A stretch of 64,000 nt of DNA from Candidatus Saccharimonadota bacterium (GTDB lineage Bacteria > Patescibacteriota > Saccharimonadia > Saccharimonadales > Saccharimonadaceae), in contig CAJPQK010000001.1 in NCBI GenBank assembly GCA_905372835.1, forward strand, positions 186,001-250,000, written 5' to 3'. Below are positions 1-7,506 of the stretch, piece after piece. The position numbers and the translations under genes are program-made. The notes under the pieces are model-generated. The model worked only from the letters and a program-made list of their open reading frames with translations. It was not told where the DNA came from and did not search any database. Every line of letters begins with the position of its first letter. Positions within the stretch are counted from its first letter, which is position 1.

Positions 1-100
1 GACTGACATGGTATTAGAACAAGCCAAGCGTTATGGTAACGAATGGAGCCAGAAGCGTGCCGCATATGAGGCTGGTGGCGGGGTGAGTTTACTGGATTGA
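1..100 (+). CDS. C-terminal fragment of an unidentified protein
   Basis: An open frame enters from the left edge in frame 2 and ends at TGA 98-100, leaving about 32 residues that end in GGGVSLLD. The fragment is hydrophilic and mixed in charge, with no recognisable motif. The start lies outside the window, so the product cannot be named. The stop codon sits directly before the -10-like TATATT (101-106) of the next gene. Confidence 0.55.
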   Translation, partial: TDMVLEQAKRYGNEWSQKRAAYEAGGGVSLLD

Positions 101-110
101 TATATTAATT

Positions 111-632
111 ATGATAGATCAGGATACAATAAGTATAGGAATATTAGTTATGAATTCAGCGGGAAATGAATTTTATTGGGGTATTATTGTTGCATCGTTG
201 GCATACCTACTAAAGAATTTTGTATTCGACCAAATATTGGAATTTCAGAAAGTAAAAGGAAGAATTCGAAATCGTTTGCGATACTATGCAAATGTTGCCT
301 ATAGTATTCACTTAAGTGAAGATCTTGCACAGGAAGTGCGATCACAAATTCGGCAGTTGAGCTGTGACCTAGAGGAGAATTACTTTGCTATTTTTATATT
401 GGTAAGACTAAGAGCTATTTGTTGGTTATTTGCACTACCTTCGAAGAAGAGCATTACTGAAGTTTCTACGAGCCTAATTTATTTATCAAATAGTGTTGGT
501 GATAAAGGTGAAAACCGTGAACCGCCTAAAAAACTTAAAGAGGAAGTTGATAAAGTAAACAAGCTTTTATTAACAGGGAACATTAAGAAGTTAATTGATA
601 AAGCACAAATATTTTTAAAAAGTAAAGAGTAA
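111..632 (+). CDS. Orphan membrane-anchored protein, AT-rich
   Basis: I do not recognise this 173-residue protein. Residues about 20-37 form one probable membrane segment (YWGIIVASLAYLLKN). The rest is charged and helical, with a Lys/Glu-rich tail. It is visibly more AT-rich than its neighbours and rich in Ile, Asn and Lys, which suggests recent acquisition. A TGA-TATATT extended -10 (98-106) lies 4 nt before ATG 111. A second ATG at 150 is a possible alternative start. No effector domain is visible, so no function is proposed. Confidence 0.55.
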   Translation: MIDQDTISIGILVMNSAGNEFYWGIIVASLAYLLKNFVFDQILEFQKVKGRIRNRLRYYANVAYSIHLSEDLAQEVRSQIRQLSCDLEENYFAIFILVRLRAICWLFALPSKKSITEVSTSLIYLSNSVGDKGENREPPKKLKEEVDKVNKLLLTGNIKKLIDKAQIFLKSKE

Positions 633-643
633 AGTTCTTACTC

Positions 644-874
644 ATGAAAATCTCCGTCCATCTCAAACCCAACTCCCGCCACCGCGAAGAAGTCGTAACG
701 AACGATGATGGTTCGTTGACGGTTTATACCAAGGCACCAGCTATCGAGGGGCGAGCAAACGTGGCGGCGGCGAAGTTGTTGGCGAAACATTTTGGTGTGG
801 CGTCGTCAAAGGTAAAATTACTACGCGGTGCAACCTCGAAATACAAGGTGTTTGACATTGATCAGTCGGACTAA
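644..874 (+). CDS. DUF167 (YggU-like) protein
   Basis: A 76-residue protein that matches the small DUF167/YggU family along its whole length. It begins with the strand MKISVHLKPNSRHREEV, then DGSLTVYTKAPAIEGRAN, and has the typical helix AAAKLLAKHFGV and the final strand SKYKVFDI. The family is widespread but its biochemical role is unknown. The gene ends 4 nt inside the convergent deacetylase gene. It follows the AT-rich orphan by 11 nt with no clear Shine-Dalgarno sequence. Confidence 0.8.
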   Translation: MKISVHLKPNSRHREEVVTNDDGSLTVYTKAPAIEGRANVAAAKLLAKHFGVASSKVKLLRGATSKYKVFDIDQSD

Positions 875-2370
875 TTCAACCGCTGTATCGTCACAAATGA
901 ATACCCCTGCTGCTTCAGTGAGCTGAGGATACATGGCACGGCATTGACGGAAGTTTGGTGAATGTCATGCATCAAGATGATGGCTCCAGGGCGAGCGCCA
1001 GCGACGGCGCGCGAACAGACAATTTGGCTATTCCGATCAGCCCAATCCCGCGTGTCGACCGACCACAAGATTGATGACATACCGCGTGCACGAAGCTGTT
1101 CCAGGACAACACCATTGATAGCACCATAAGGCGGGCGCAAGATGCTCGGCTTGACGCCAGTGGCTTGTCTGATGGCCTCGTTGGTACGGTCAATTTCGCC
1201 AGCAATTTGGTCAACTGATAGCTTAGGTAGTTCCGGATGTGACCACGAGTGATTACCCAGTTGATGACCACGCGCTTGTATGCTGCGCACGACGCTAGCT
1301 TGCCCAGAGACTTTACTACCAATCAAGAAAAATGTCGCTTTAGCGCCATATTTATCCAAAATGTCCAGTAAGTGCGCGGTGTATGGACCCGGTCCGTCAT
1401 CAAACGTCAACGCAATCACTTTGTTGCCGGTGGTTGGTGCAGGTGCAGGTGCTGGTGCAGCGGGCGCTGGTGCTGGCTTTGGCTCGGGTGGCTTGGGGAA
1501 GTTAGCCAGTTTTTGAGCTGTTGGATTTTGCAGGTATTTGGCGACGGTAGCGGCTGGTACTTTGATGGTCAGCTCGCCGTAGGCTGATGGCAACAGGGAG
1601 GCTTGTCCAGTTGGCCAAGCTAAGGTGTTGCCATCGTCGGTGATGATAAAGTTCGCCAACGTTTCTTTGGTGATCATATCCTCGAGATTTGCTTCTGGTT
1701 GACGGCGTTGTTTAATGGTCTCTGCAACGTCGCGCTGAGCGGCCGCTACGATTGCCTTGGTAGCTTCCTCTGATTTTTCAGTCAAATTATCCAGGCTAAT
1801 CACTTCACCAGAATCTTTATCAAAGGTCCAAAACAGCGTTAGCGCAACTGGATGGGCACCGTGCATGTCTTGTTTAATGTTGACGATGATCGATAGGGCG
1901 ACGGAATTATTGTGCGTGACTTGATAGCTGATGGTTTCGGTCATTGGTCGCTCAAAGGTGATGGTGCTTGACGATGTGTAGCGAAAATCACTGTCGGCGC
2001 GGTCGATTGCTCGGGCGATGAGTTTGTTGATCTTGGAGTTGCTGGTGATTGGGTATTCAATTGAGACCTTTTCGCGTTTGGTGTCGCGCGTCACAAACTT
2101 GGAGCGAATGCCGGCATAGCGCGAATCGGTGAAATAGTATTTTTCATCTTCCAGAACGGTTGGGCGCTGGACGGGTGGTTGTATGGATTGGAGATAAAAT
2201 AATGCTGCCATGGCGGCTACCGCCAGCAAGAGTAGGGTGGTGAATAAAACACTGCTCAGCTTGGATGTGTTGTAGGATGCTGTGTTGGTTTTTGCCTCAC
2301 GGCGAGGTTGAGTTGACGGTCGTTCTTTTGATGATTTTTGAGATTTCGTTTGCGTTTTTTTGGCAGACAT
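871..2370 (-). CDS. Membrane-anchored polysaccharide deacetylase (NodB domain) with DUF3298-like domain
   Basis: A 499-residue exported enzyme predicted to remove acetyl groups from peptidoglycan or another surface glycan. A basic, Ser/Thr-rich cytoplasmic start (1-38) precedes one membrane segment (about 39-61). A DUF3298/RsiV-like domain (about 75-290) and a Pro-Ala linker (about 298-315) come before the NodB domain. That domain carries the full metal and catalytic set: TFDDGPG, NHSWSHPEL, LRPPYG, DTRDW and ILMHDIH. The domain order resembles PdaC of Bacillus. It is the last gene of a three-gene minus-strand operon, and its ATG overlaps the stop of the DsbA-like gene (TAATG). Confidence 0.88.
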   Translation of the reverse strand: MSAKKTQTKSQKSSKERPSTQPRREAKTNTASYNTSKLSSVLFTTLLLLAVAAMAALFYLQSIQPPVQRPTVLEDEKYYFTDSRYAGIRSKFVTRDTKREKVSIEYPITSNSKINKLIARAIDRADSDFRYTSSSTITFERPMTETISYQVTHNNSVALSIIVNIKQDMHGAHPVALTLFWTFDKDSGEVISLDNLTEKSEEATKAIVAAAQRDVAETIKQRRQPEANLEDMITKETLANFIITDDGNTLAWPTGQASLLPSAYGELTIKVPAATVAKYLQNPTAQKLANFPKPPEPKPAPAPAAPAPAPAPTTGNKVIALTFDDGPGPYTAHLLDILDKYGAKATFFLIGSKVSGQASVVRSIQARGHQLGNHSWSHPELPKLSVDQIAGEIDRTNEAIRQATGVKPSILRPPYGAINGVVLEQLRARGMSSILWSVDTRDWADRNSQIVCSRAVAGARPGAIILMHDIHQTSVNAVPCILSSLKQQGYSFVTIQRLN

Positions 2371-3086
2371 TAGTTCACTCCGCCAGCTTTCAAGATCGCC
2401 TTTAAGCCAGTTTCACCGCCAGCAAACCCACTGGCAACATAATCATTGATCACCATGTATGGCAGGCCGCTCACACCAAGCGAAAGAGCTTTTTGGGTAT
2501 TGTCATCGATTTCTTTTTGGTGTGGTTTTTTGGTCATGCAGTCAGTAAATTTCGCCTCATCCATACCAATATGTTTAGCGGACGCCAGGAAGTAGTCTAG
2601 CGGTAGTGGTGGAATTTTTTGCGGCACGGCAACGTTTTTCACGCCAATTCCTTTGTCAAAATAATCACGTTTAATGCGCGGCACGATGTCGTGCGTGTAT
2701 TGCCAGTATTTGTCTTGGTCGGCGGCGCAAAAAGCAGCGTGAGCGCCAGTTTCTGTGTTGTCGGTGACTTCTTTGAGCAGTGTCACCACGCGGTGTTCGT
2801 AGCGAACCTTGCCTGATTTGAGATACTCATTTTTGAAGAAATCAGCGTTAGTGGCTGCTTCAACTTCGGCGCAGAATGAGCAAAAATAATCAGTATAATC
2901 AACAAACACATGCTTGGCTTCAGCAGAGCCTTGCGACATTTTTTCATTCCACGGTTTGCCGTCACCGACATGGCGATTTGGCGGACGATTAACGATGCCG
3001 TAGATAAACAATGCGACGATTGCCGTAATCAAAATGCCTGAAATAACCCAAATGATTGCTATGCCTGCTGATTTTTGTCGATTCAT
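2370..3086 (-). CDS. DsbA-like membrane-anchored thiol oxidoreductase
   Basis: A 238-residue thioredoxin-fold protein with an N-terminal membrane anchor (about 8-31) and a DsbA/BdbD-type domain outside the membrane. The redox motif is C69-S-F-C72 in DYTDYFCSFCAEV, and the cis-Pro loop is SGLPYMV. Start ATG 3086 is chosen because AGGAGG lies 4-9 nt upstream. The frame is open further upstream but that part is not protein-like. The start overlaps the stop of the upstream membrane protein by 4 nt (ATGA), and the end overlaps the deacetylase start. It probably forms disulfides in exported proteins. Confidence 0.88.
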   Translation of the reverse strand: MNRQKSAGIAIIWVISGILITAIVALFIYGIVNRPPNRHVGDGKPWNEKMSQGSAEAKHVFVDYTDYFCSFCAEVEAATNADFFKNEYLKSGKVRYEHRVVTLLKEVTDNTETGAHAAFCAADQDKYWQYTHDIVPRIKRDYFDKGIGVKNVAVPQKIPPLPLDYFLASAKHIGMDEAKFTDCMTKKPHQKEIDDNTQKALSLGVSGLPYMVINDYVASGFAGGETGLKAILKAGGVN

Positions 3087-3691
3087 AGTTCCTCCTGTTT
3101 TGCTAATTCTGTATACATAAAGGCGATTTGTCCAGACTTGTAGAGTGAAAAGAGGCTTAATAGCAGGGCTAACATCAAGACAATGGTACTGGCGACGGTG
3201 GCGGCAGTGGCAGCGACAGCGCCTGAGAAGAACACTGCAACGAGCGGCAGGATGAGTGATGTGCCGCAGGGAACGCAACCCAGGCCAATGGCGGCAGCCA
3301 CAGAGGCCAGGCCGCTGAGTCCGACTTGTCTGGTGACCGACTGTTCATTACGCTTATTTTTCTTGGCAGTGAAAATGACGACGGTAATTGACAGTCCTTG
3401 GAGGAGTGACACTACAAGGAGCAATGCGCCATTTAGTGAGCTGAAGCCCTGTTTGAATATATCAATGAACATGGTTCCAAAAAGGGAGATTTTGTCTAAT
3501 ATTGGTAGTCGCGACATCATCAGTGGGCCGTAAAAATTGGCATTGATGGCAAAGAAAATAATGAGTGCAACGAGCAAAGATAGGGTAAGTGCCAGCAGTG
3601 CGTACTGTGGTAGGCTGAGGATTTTACCAACTCCTACTATAGCTGACTTGATAGACTGCTGTTTGTTGTATACTCGGCAAAATTGAACCAT
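3083..3691 (-). CDS. Polytopic membrane protein with a GCVPCG motif
   Basis: A 202-residue protein with about four or five membrane segments, ending in a short cytoplasmic tail. One intramembrane motif, GLGCVPCGTSLILPL, carries two Cys in a CxxC arrangement. This recalls redox carriers of the DsbD/ScsB type, but I cannot assign a family. It is the first gene of the operon with the DsbA-like protein, so a role in passing electrons to or from that partner is an inference. ATG 3691 is preferred because TATAAT (3703-3698) ends exactly 6 nt before it. The longer frame would start upstream of this promoter. Confidence 0.65.
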   Translation of the reverse strand: MVQFCRVYNKQQSIKSAIVGVGKILSLPQYALLALTLSLLVALIIFFAINANFYGPLMMSRLPILDKISLFGTMFIDIFKQGFSSLNGALLLVVSLLQGLSITVVIFTAKKNKRNEQSVTRQVGLSGLASVAAAIGLGCVPCGTSLILPLVAVFFSGAVAATAATVASTIVLMLALLLSLFSLYKSGQIAFMYTELAKQEEL

Positions 3692-3834
3692 GCATCCATT
3701 ATACGTCAAAATTGCATAATAGTATGCATTCTGGTGCAGTTTACTCGCGTTTGGGCGGTGGGCTACAGAACGAGGTATTTGTGATGGGGTAAAACGTACG
3801 GCAAGAGGGCGGATAGTTAGTCACCAACATAAAC

Positions 3835-3886
3835 TATACACTGAGTGTATAAAACTCTTGCAATAACTAAACACTGGGTGTATAGT
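3835..3886 (+). promoter_or_regulatory. PadR promoter with two palindromic operators
   Basis: A perfect 17-nt palindrome, TATACACTGAGTGTATA, lies at 3835-3851. A near copy, TAAACACTGGGTGTATA, lies at 3868-3884, with centres 33 bp apart (three helical turns). Between and over them is a promoter: -35 TTGCAA (3858-3863), a 17-nt spacer and -10 TATAGT (3881-3886). ATG 3893 follows 6 nt later. The second operator covers the -10, so PadR binding should block its own transcription. The sequence pattern is direct; autorepression is inferred from PadR-family biology. Confidence 0.8.
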
Positions 3887-3892
3887 AAGAGT

Positions 3893-4435
3893 ATGAGCGT
3901 TCAATATACCTTGTTAGGTTTTTTAGCGGAAGAGTCAAATTACGGCTATGAGTTGAAGAAAAAATATGACGGCTATTTTGGTAAGGACAAGCCAATTTTA
4001 ACCGGTCAGATATATTCAACCCTGGCGCGGCTCAAACGCGACAACAAAGTCAAAGAAATTACTGACACCAGCGAATCAGGCGGTCCGGACCGGGTTCGGT
4101 ATGAAATTACTGATGAGGGTAGGCAAGATTTGCAAGCATGGCTGGAATCACCAGAGGCGCCGTCGCCGCAACTGCAAGCGACGATGTATATCAAAGCGGT
4201 GCTGGCCATTCTGAAGGACGGCGATGCGTCACCGTATTTGGATAACCAACGGCAGGCGCATATTCAACGGATGCGCGAGCTGACGGCGCAGCGGCGTGAT
4301 AGTAACTTGTCGGACATGCTGCTGATTGATCATGCACTGTATCATTTGGAGGCGGATTTGCGCTGGATTGAATTAACTATTTCGCGGTTAACGCGGTTAA
4401 AGGAGGAAATTTTGCATGAGCAAACCAATGATTAG
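3893..4435 (+). CDS. PadR-family transcriptional regulator
   Basis: A 180-residue PadR-type repressor. The N-terminal winged helix (about 1-85) has the family pattern YTLLGFLAEESNYGYELKKKY and IYSTLARLKRDNKV, with the wing RVRYEITDEG. A helical C-terminal domain (about 95-180) mediates dimerisation in such proteins. ATG 3893 is chosen over an upstream in-frame ATG because the latter lies within the operator. The gene overlaps the next ABC gene by 20 nt, as expected for a local regulator of an efflux-type transporter. Confidence 0.9.
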   Translation: MSVQYTLLGFLAEESNYGYELKKKYDGYFGKDKPILTGQIYSTLARLKRDNKVKEITDTSESGGPDRVRYEITDEGRQDLQAWLESPEAPSPQLQATMYIKAVLAILKDGDASPYLDNQRQAHIQRMRELTAQRRDSNLSDMLLIDHALYHLEADLRWIELTISRLTRLKEEILHEQTND

Positions 4436-5141
4436 CGCTAAAAATATCACAAAGTCGTTCGGGCAAACACAGGCGCTGCGCGGTGTTAGTTTGGATGTCG
4501 AGGCGGGTGAGGTGCTGGCGATCATGGGTCCGTCGGGTTCTGGTAAGTCGACGCTACTGCATAGCTTGGCGGCGATTACCAAAGTTGATAGCGGTGAGAT
4601 TGACTTTGACGGCCAGCGGATTGACACGATGAACGACGATAAGCGCAGTATATTGCGGCGCACCAGCTTTGGCTTTGTCTTTCAATTTGGGCAGTTGGTG
4701 CCGGAGCTGACGGCGCTGGACAATGTAGCGTTACCGTTGCTACTCAACGGTGTCAAACGTAAGGAGGCCTATCAACGGGCAAAAACATGGCTTGGTAAGG
4801 TTGAGCTGGGCAATAAAGCCGACAGTATGCTCGGTGAATTGTCGGGCGGACAAATGCAGCGCGTGGCGATCGCCCGAGCCATGGTGATTGAGCCAAAAGT
4901 GCTATTTGCTGATGAGCCAACTGGTTCGCTGGATAGCCTGAACTCAGAAAAGGTCATGGAATTGTTCATCAAAACCGCCAAAAAGCATGGCACAACAGTC
5001 ATCATAGTAACGCACGAGCCGACGATTGCTGCCTATGCTGACCGGGAGATTATTGTTCGCGACGGGCAGATTTCTGGTACTGAGGTAGCGGTACATCCGG
5101 CACAGGCGAGGGCTAATAAAGCTAAGGCGAGGATTGTCTGA
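4416..5141 (+). CDS. ABC transporter ATP-binding protein, MacB/LolD type
   Basis: A 241-residue ATPase with Walker A GPSGSGKS, Q-loop FQFGQLVPELT, signature LSGGQMQR, Walker B VLFADEP and switch VTHEP. The sequence places it in the MacB/LolD/FtsE class, which pairs with FtsX-like permeases. A strong Shine-Dalgarno (AAAGGAGGAAA, inside the padR gene) precedes ATG 4416. Its TGA overlaps the permease ATG by one nucleotide. It likely powers export of a peptide, drug or lipid under PadR control. Confidence 0.93.
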   Translation: MSKPMISAKNITKSFGQTQALRGVSLDVEAGEVLAIMGPSGSGKSTLLHSLAAITKVDSGEIDFDGQRIDTMNDDKRSILRRTSFGFVFQFGQLVPELTALDNVALPLLLNGVKRKEAYQRAKTWLGKVELGNKADSMLGELSGGQMQRVAIARAMVIEPKVLFADEPTGSLDSLNSEKVMELFIKTAKKHGTTVIIVTHEPTIAAYADREIIVRDGQISGTEVAVHPAQARANKAKARIV

Positions 5142-7369
5142 TGAGCGTTAGTTGGATGTTACTACAAAAGTCTGGTCGCCAGTCATTCTCGCGTCTGGGC
5201 TTGACGACGGCAGCGGTGGCGCTGGGTATTATGCTGGTGTGTTGCTTTACGGCTGGTATCAATGGGCTTATGAGACGCGCCGGGGGATCAGCTATCAGCT
5301 TGGCGGCACACCAAGCTAGTCGCAAGGAGGCTTCCCAGCAACCGATTGCTGGTATTGAGCCATTAAGAATTAGTAATGTTGTGCGACTTGGTAATGCGTC
5401 AAAATGGCGTGGCCAGATTATCCAGACGTATTCAATGCATGGTACAGCGAAGTCGCCGCAATTTGCCAAGCTAAAAACGCCGGGTCCGGGCGAATATTAC
5501 TTATCAAAAGCGTTGGCTGATGCGGTGGCTCAACATCCTGAGGATGATATCTTGGCGCGTTTTGGCAATAACACTAAATATCTCGGCGTGCTCCCTAGTG
5601 AATATGTTAGTGGCCCAGATGCTCTCATGATAGTACGTGGTGCCAGTGCTGATGAAGTGGCAGCAAGTGATGATGTGGCGAAAGTTCAGGGACAAGCTTC
5701 CTACTTTGCTAATGTTTACCGGACGGATGCGAATGGGCTAACATCGAATGTCGGACTAGGCCCTATATCTATCATTGTACTTGGCATTGGTGGAACTATA
5801 TTACTGTTTCCAATCGTCATTTTCGTGTCAGTGGCGACACAGCTGGGTGCGGCACAGCGCGAGAAACGCTACGCTGCTTTGCGGCTGATCGGCGCAACTA
5901 AGCGGCAGGTGGGACGGGTGTTGATATTGGAATCGCTGTTGGCGTCGGTTGTGGGTGTGCTGATCGGGCTGGGTGCGTTTTGGCTATTACAAGCACCGCT
6001 GCAGAATTTCAAGATGGATGGTATGCGGTTTAATCCTAGTGATTTAGCGTTAACTGGTACGCAATATGTATTGATTATTGGCTTGACGTTGGGGCTAACG
6101 GTGTTTGTTAACTGGCGACGAATGCGCCGAGCGCAGATTTCGCCACTGGGTGTATCACGCTCAATTGAAAAGGTGAAGAAGTTGCGTGCGTGGCGGGCGC
6201 TAGTACCGGTAACTGGTATCGCCATCTTTGTTTGGTTATCGTCAAAGCCGGGATTGGATTGGCTGACGGCAAATAAAGAATCAGCTATGCCAATGTTACT
6301 GCTGATGGCGGCCTTGCTGTTGGTGATGTTTGGACTTGTCCTGGCTGGTGGCTGGCTGACGAATAAGCTGTCACTGCTGGCGGCACGCTGGGCGAATAAT
6401 GGTTCAATGCTGATTGCCGGTAAACGTACGGCGGTGCATTCGCGAACGGTTTTCCGTGGTGTGAGTGGGGTAGTGTTGGCGTTGTTTGCTGGTAGCTTCT
6501 ACTTGACGGCAACCAGTGGTATTGAGAACTTAAATATTCAGGCCATCAAAGACAATGGATACTCACAGTTGAAGCACGGTACCGCAGCTGTCATTGGCCG
6601 TTCATTGCCAGGCGACATGGCGAAGCGGCTGCAGCAGGAGTCGTATGTTACGTCGGTGGCGACAGTGTATCCGCGTGAGGATGGCAATGCAATTCGCTGT
6701 CAGGATTTAGCACGATACACTGAGCACACCTGCCCGGCCAACGCTCGACCTGACCAATTTGCGCTACTAAACTTTGACGCGCCAGTGGTGAAGAACGTGT
6801 CGCTAATTAACGACAAGATTGACCCGAACGGCGCCAAAGAGTATTTGGTAGCAGTCACATCAGATGATAATATTGAGAAATTACGTAGCACGGTGATGGT
6901 GCACGCCAATCAATACGATCTGACCTATGTGGTGAGCGGCACTGATTCCAAAAAACCGCACATTAACCCAACGATTCGCGAGTTTGCCAACTTGGCGTAT
7001 GTTGGTATCGGCGTGACGCTATTTGTGGCGGTGGCAAGCTTGATCGTCTCGACGATTGGCGGGCTAATGGAACGCCGCCGTTCGCTGTACACCTTGCGGC
7101 TGGGCGGCATGCGCCTTGTGCAGCTGAAACGCTTGGTGATGGTTGAGTCGGTGGCGCCGCTGCTGATTACTTCTCTTATATCGTGCAGTATTGGTGTTTG
7201 GACGGGGGCAGTGTTCACGAAAATGTTCTCGACGACGCTGAAGCCGGTGTTAACGCCAACCTACTTTACCATCGTTGGTATCGGTCTGGCGGCAGCTATC
7301 ATCGGTATCTACTTGATCTTGCCGATGGTCGATAAGTTGACACGGGCGGAGGCTAACCAGACCGAGTAA
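5141..7369 (+). CDS. FtsX/MacB-like ABC transporter permease
   Basis: A 742-residue permease with two FtsX-type modules. The first membrane segment (about 18-38) is followed by an outside domain. A three-helix core follows at about 205-325 with the motif REKRYAALRLIGATKRQV. A second half has helices near 355, 385 and 435, a second outside loop and a final three-helix core with ERRRSLYTLRLGGM. The two repeated cytoplasmic motifs are the hallmark of the FtsX domain. It forms the transporter with the ATPase encoded just upstream. A terminator follows 25 nt after the stop. Confidence 0.92.
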   Translation: MSVSWMLLQKSGRQSFSRLGLTTAAVALGIMLVCCFTAGINGLMRRAGGSAISLAAHQASRKEASQQPIAGIEPLRISNVVRLGNASKWRGQIIQTYSMHGTAKSPQFAKLKTPGPGEYYLSKALADAVAQHPEDDILARFGNNTKYLGVLPSEYVSGPDALMIVRGASADEVAASDDVAKVQGQASYFANVYRTDANGLTSNVGLGPISIIVLGIGGTILLFPIVIFVSVATQLGAAQREKRYAALRLIGATKRQVGRVLILESLLASVVGVLIGLGAFWLLQAPLQNFKMDGMRFNPSDLALTGTQYVLIIGLTLGLTVFVNWRRMRRAQISPLGVSRSIEKVKKLRAWRALVPVTGIAIFVWLSSKPGLDWLTANKESAMPMLLLMAALLLVMFGLVLAGGWLTNKLSLLAARWANNGSMLIAGKRTAVHSRTVFRGVSGVVLALFAGSFYLTATSGIENLNIQAIKDNGYSQLKHGTAAVIGRSLPGDMAKRLQQESYVTSVATVYPREDGNAIRCQDLARYTEHTCPANARPDQFALLNFDAPVVKNVSLINDKIDPNGAKEYLVAVTSDDNIEKLRSTVMVHANQYDLTYVVSGTDSKKPHINPTIREFANLAYVGIGVTLFVAVASLIVSTIGGLMERRRSLYTLRLGGMRLVQLKRLVMVESVAPLLITSLISCSIGVWTGAVFTKMFSTTLKPVLTPTYFTIVGIGLAAAIIGIYLILPMVDKLTRAEANQTE

Positions 7370-7393
7370 TTTTGTCTGCGGGGCGGTCTAATG

Positions 7394-7426
7394 AAAAGCG
7401 TTCCAGTTGATGGCTGGGACGCTTTT
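7394..7426 (+). terminator. Intrinsic terminator after the PadR-ABC operon
   Basis: Arms AAAAGCGTTCCA (7394-7405) and TGGGACGCTTTT (7415-7426) form a 12-bp stem with one G-U pair and a 9-nt loop. The flanking A and T runs let it work in both directions, so it may also end the convergent clpB transcript. Confidence 0.8.
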
Positions 7427-7506
7427 GATTATTACGAGCGCAATGTTGAATGGCTCAAATTGCACAGAAAGCAAGTATCCGTGATTAATAGGAGTGAGGG
7501 GAATTA

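Noticed and set aside
3692..3709. Six-codon upstream extension of the 3083-3691 membrane protein
   Set aside because: ATG 3709 lies upstream of the -10 TATAAT (3703-3698), so it would not be transcribed from this promoter.
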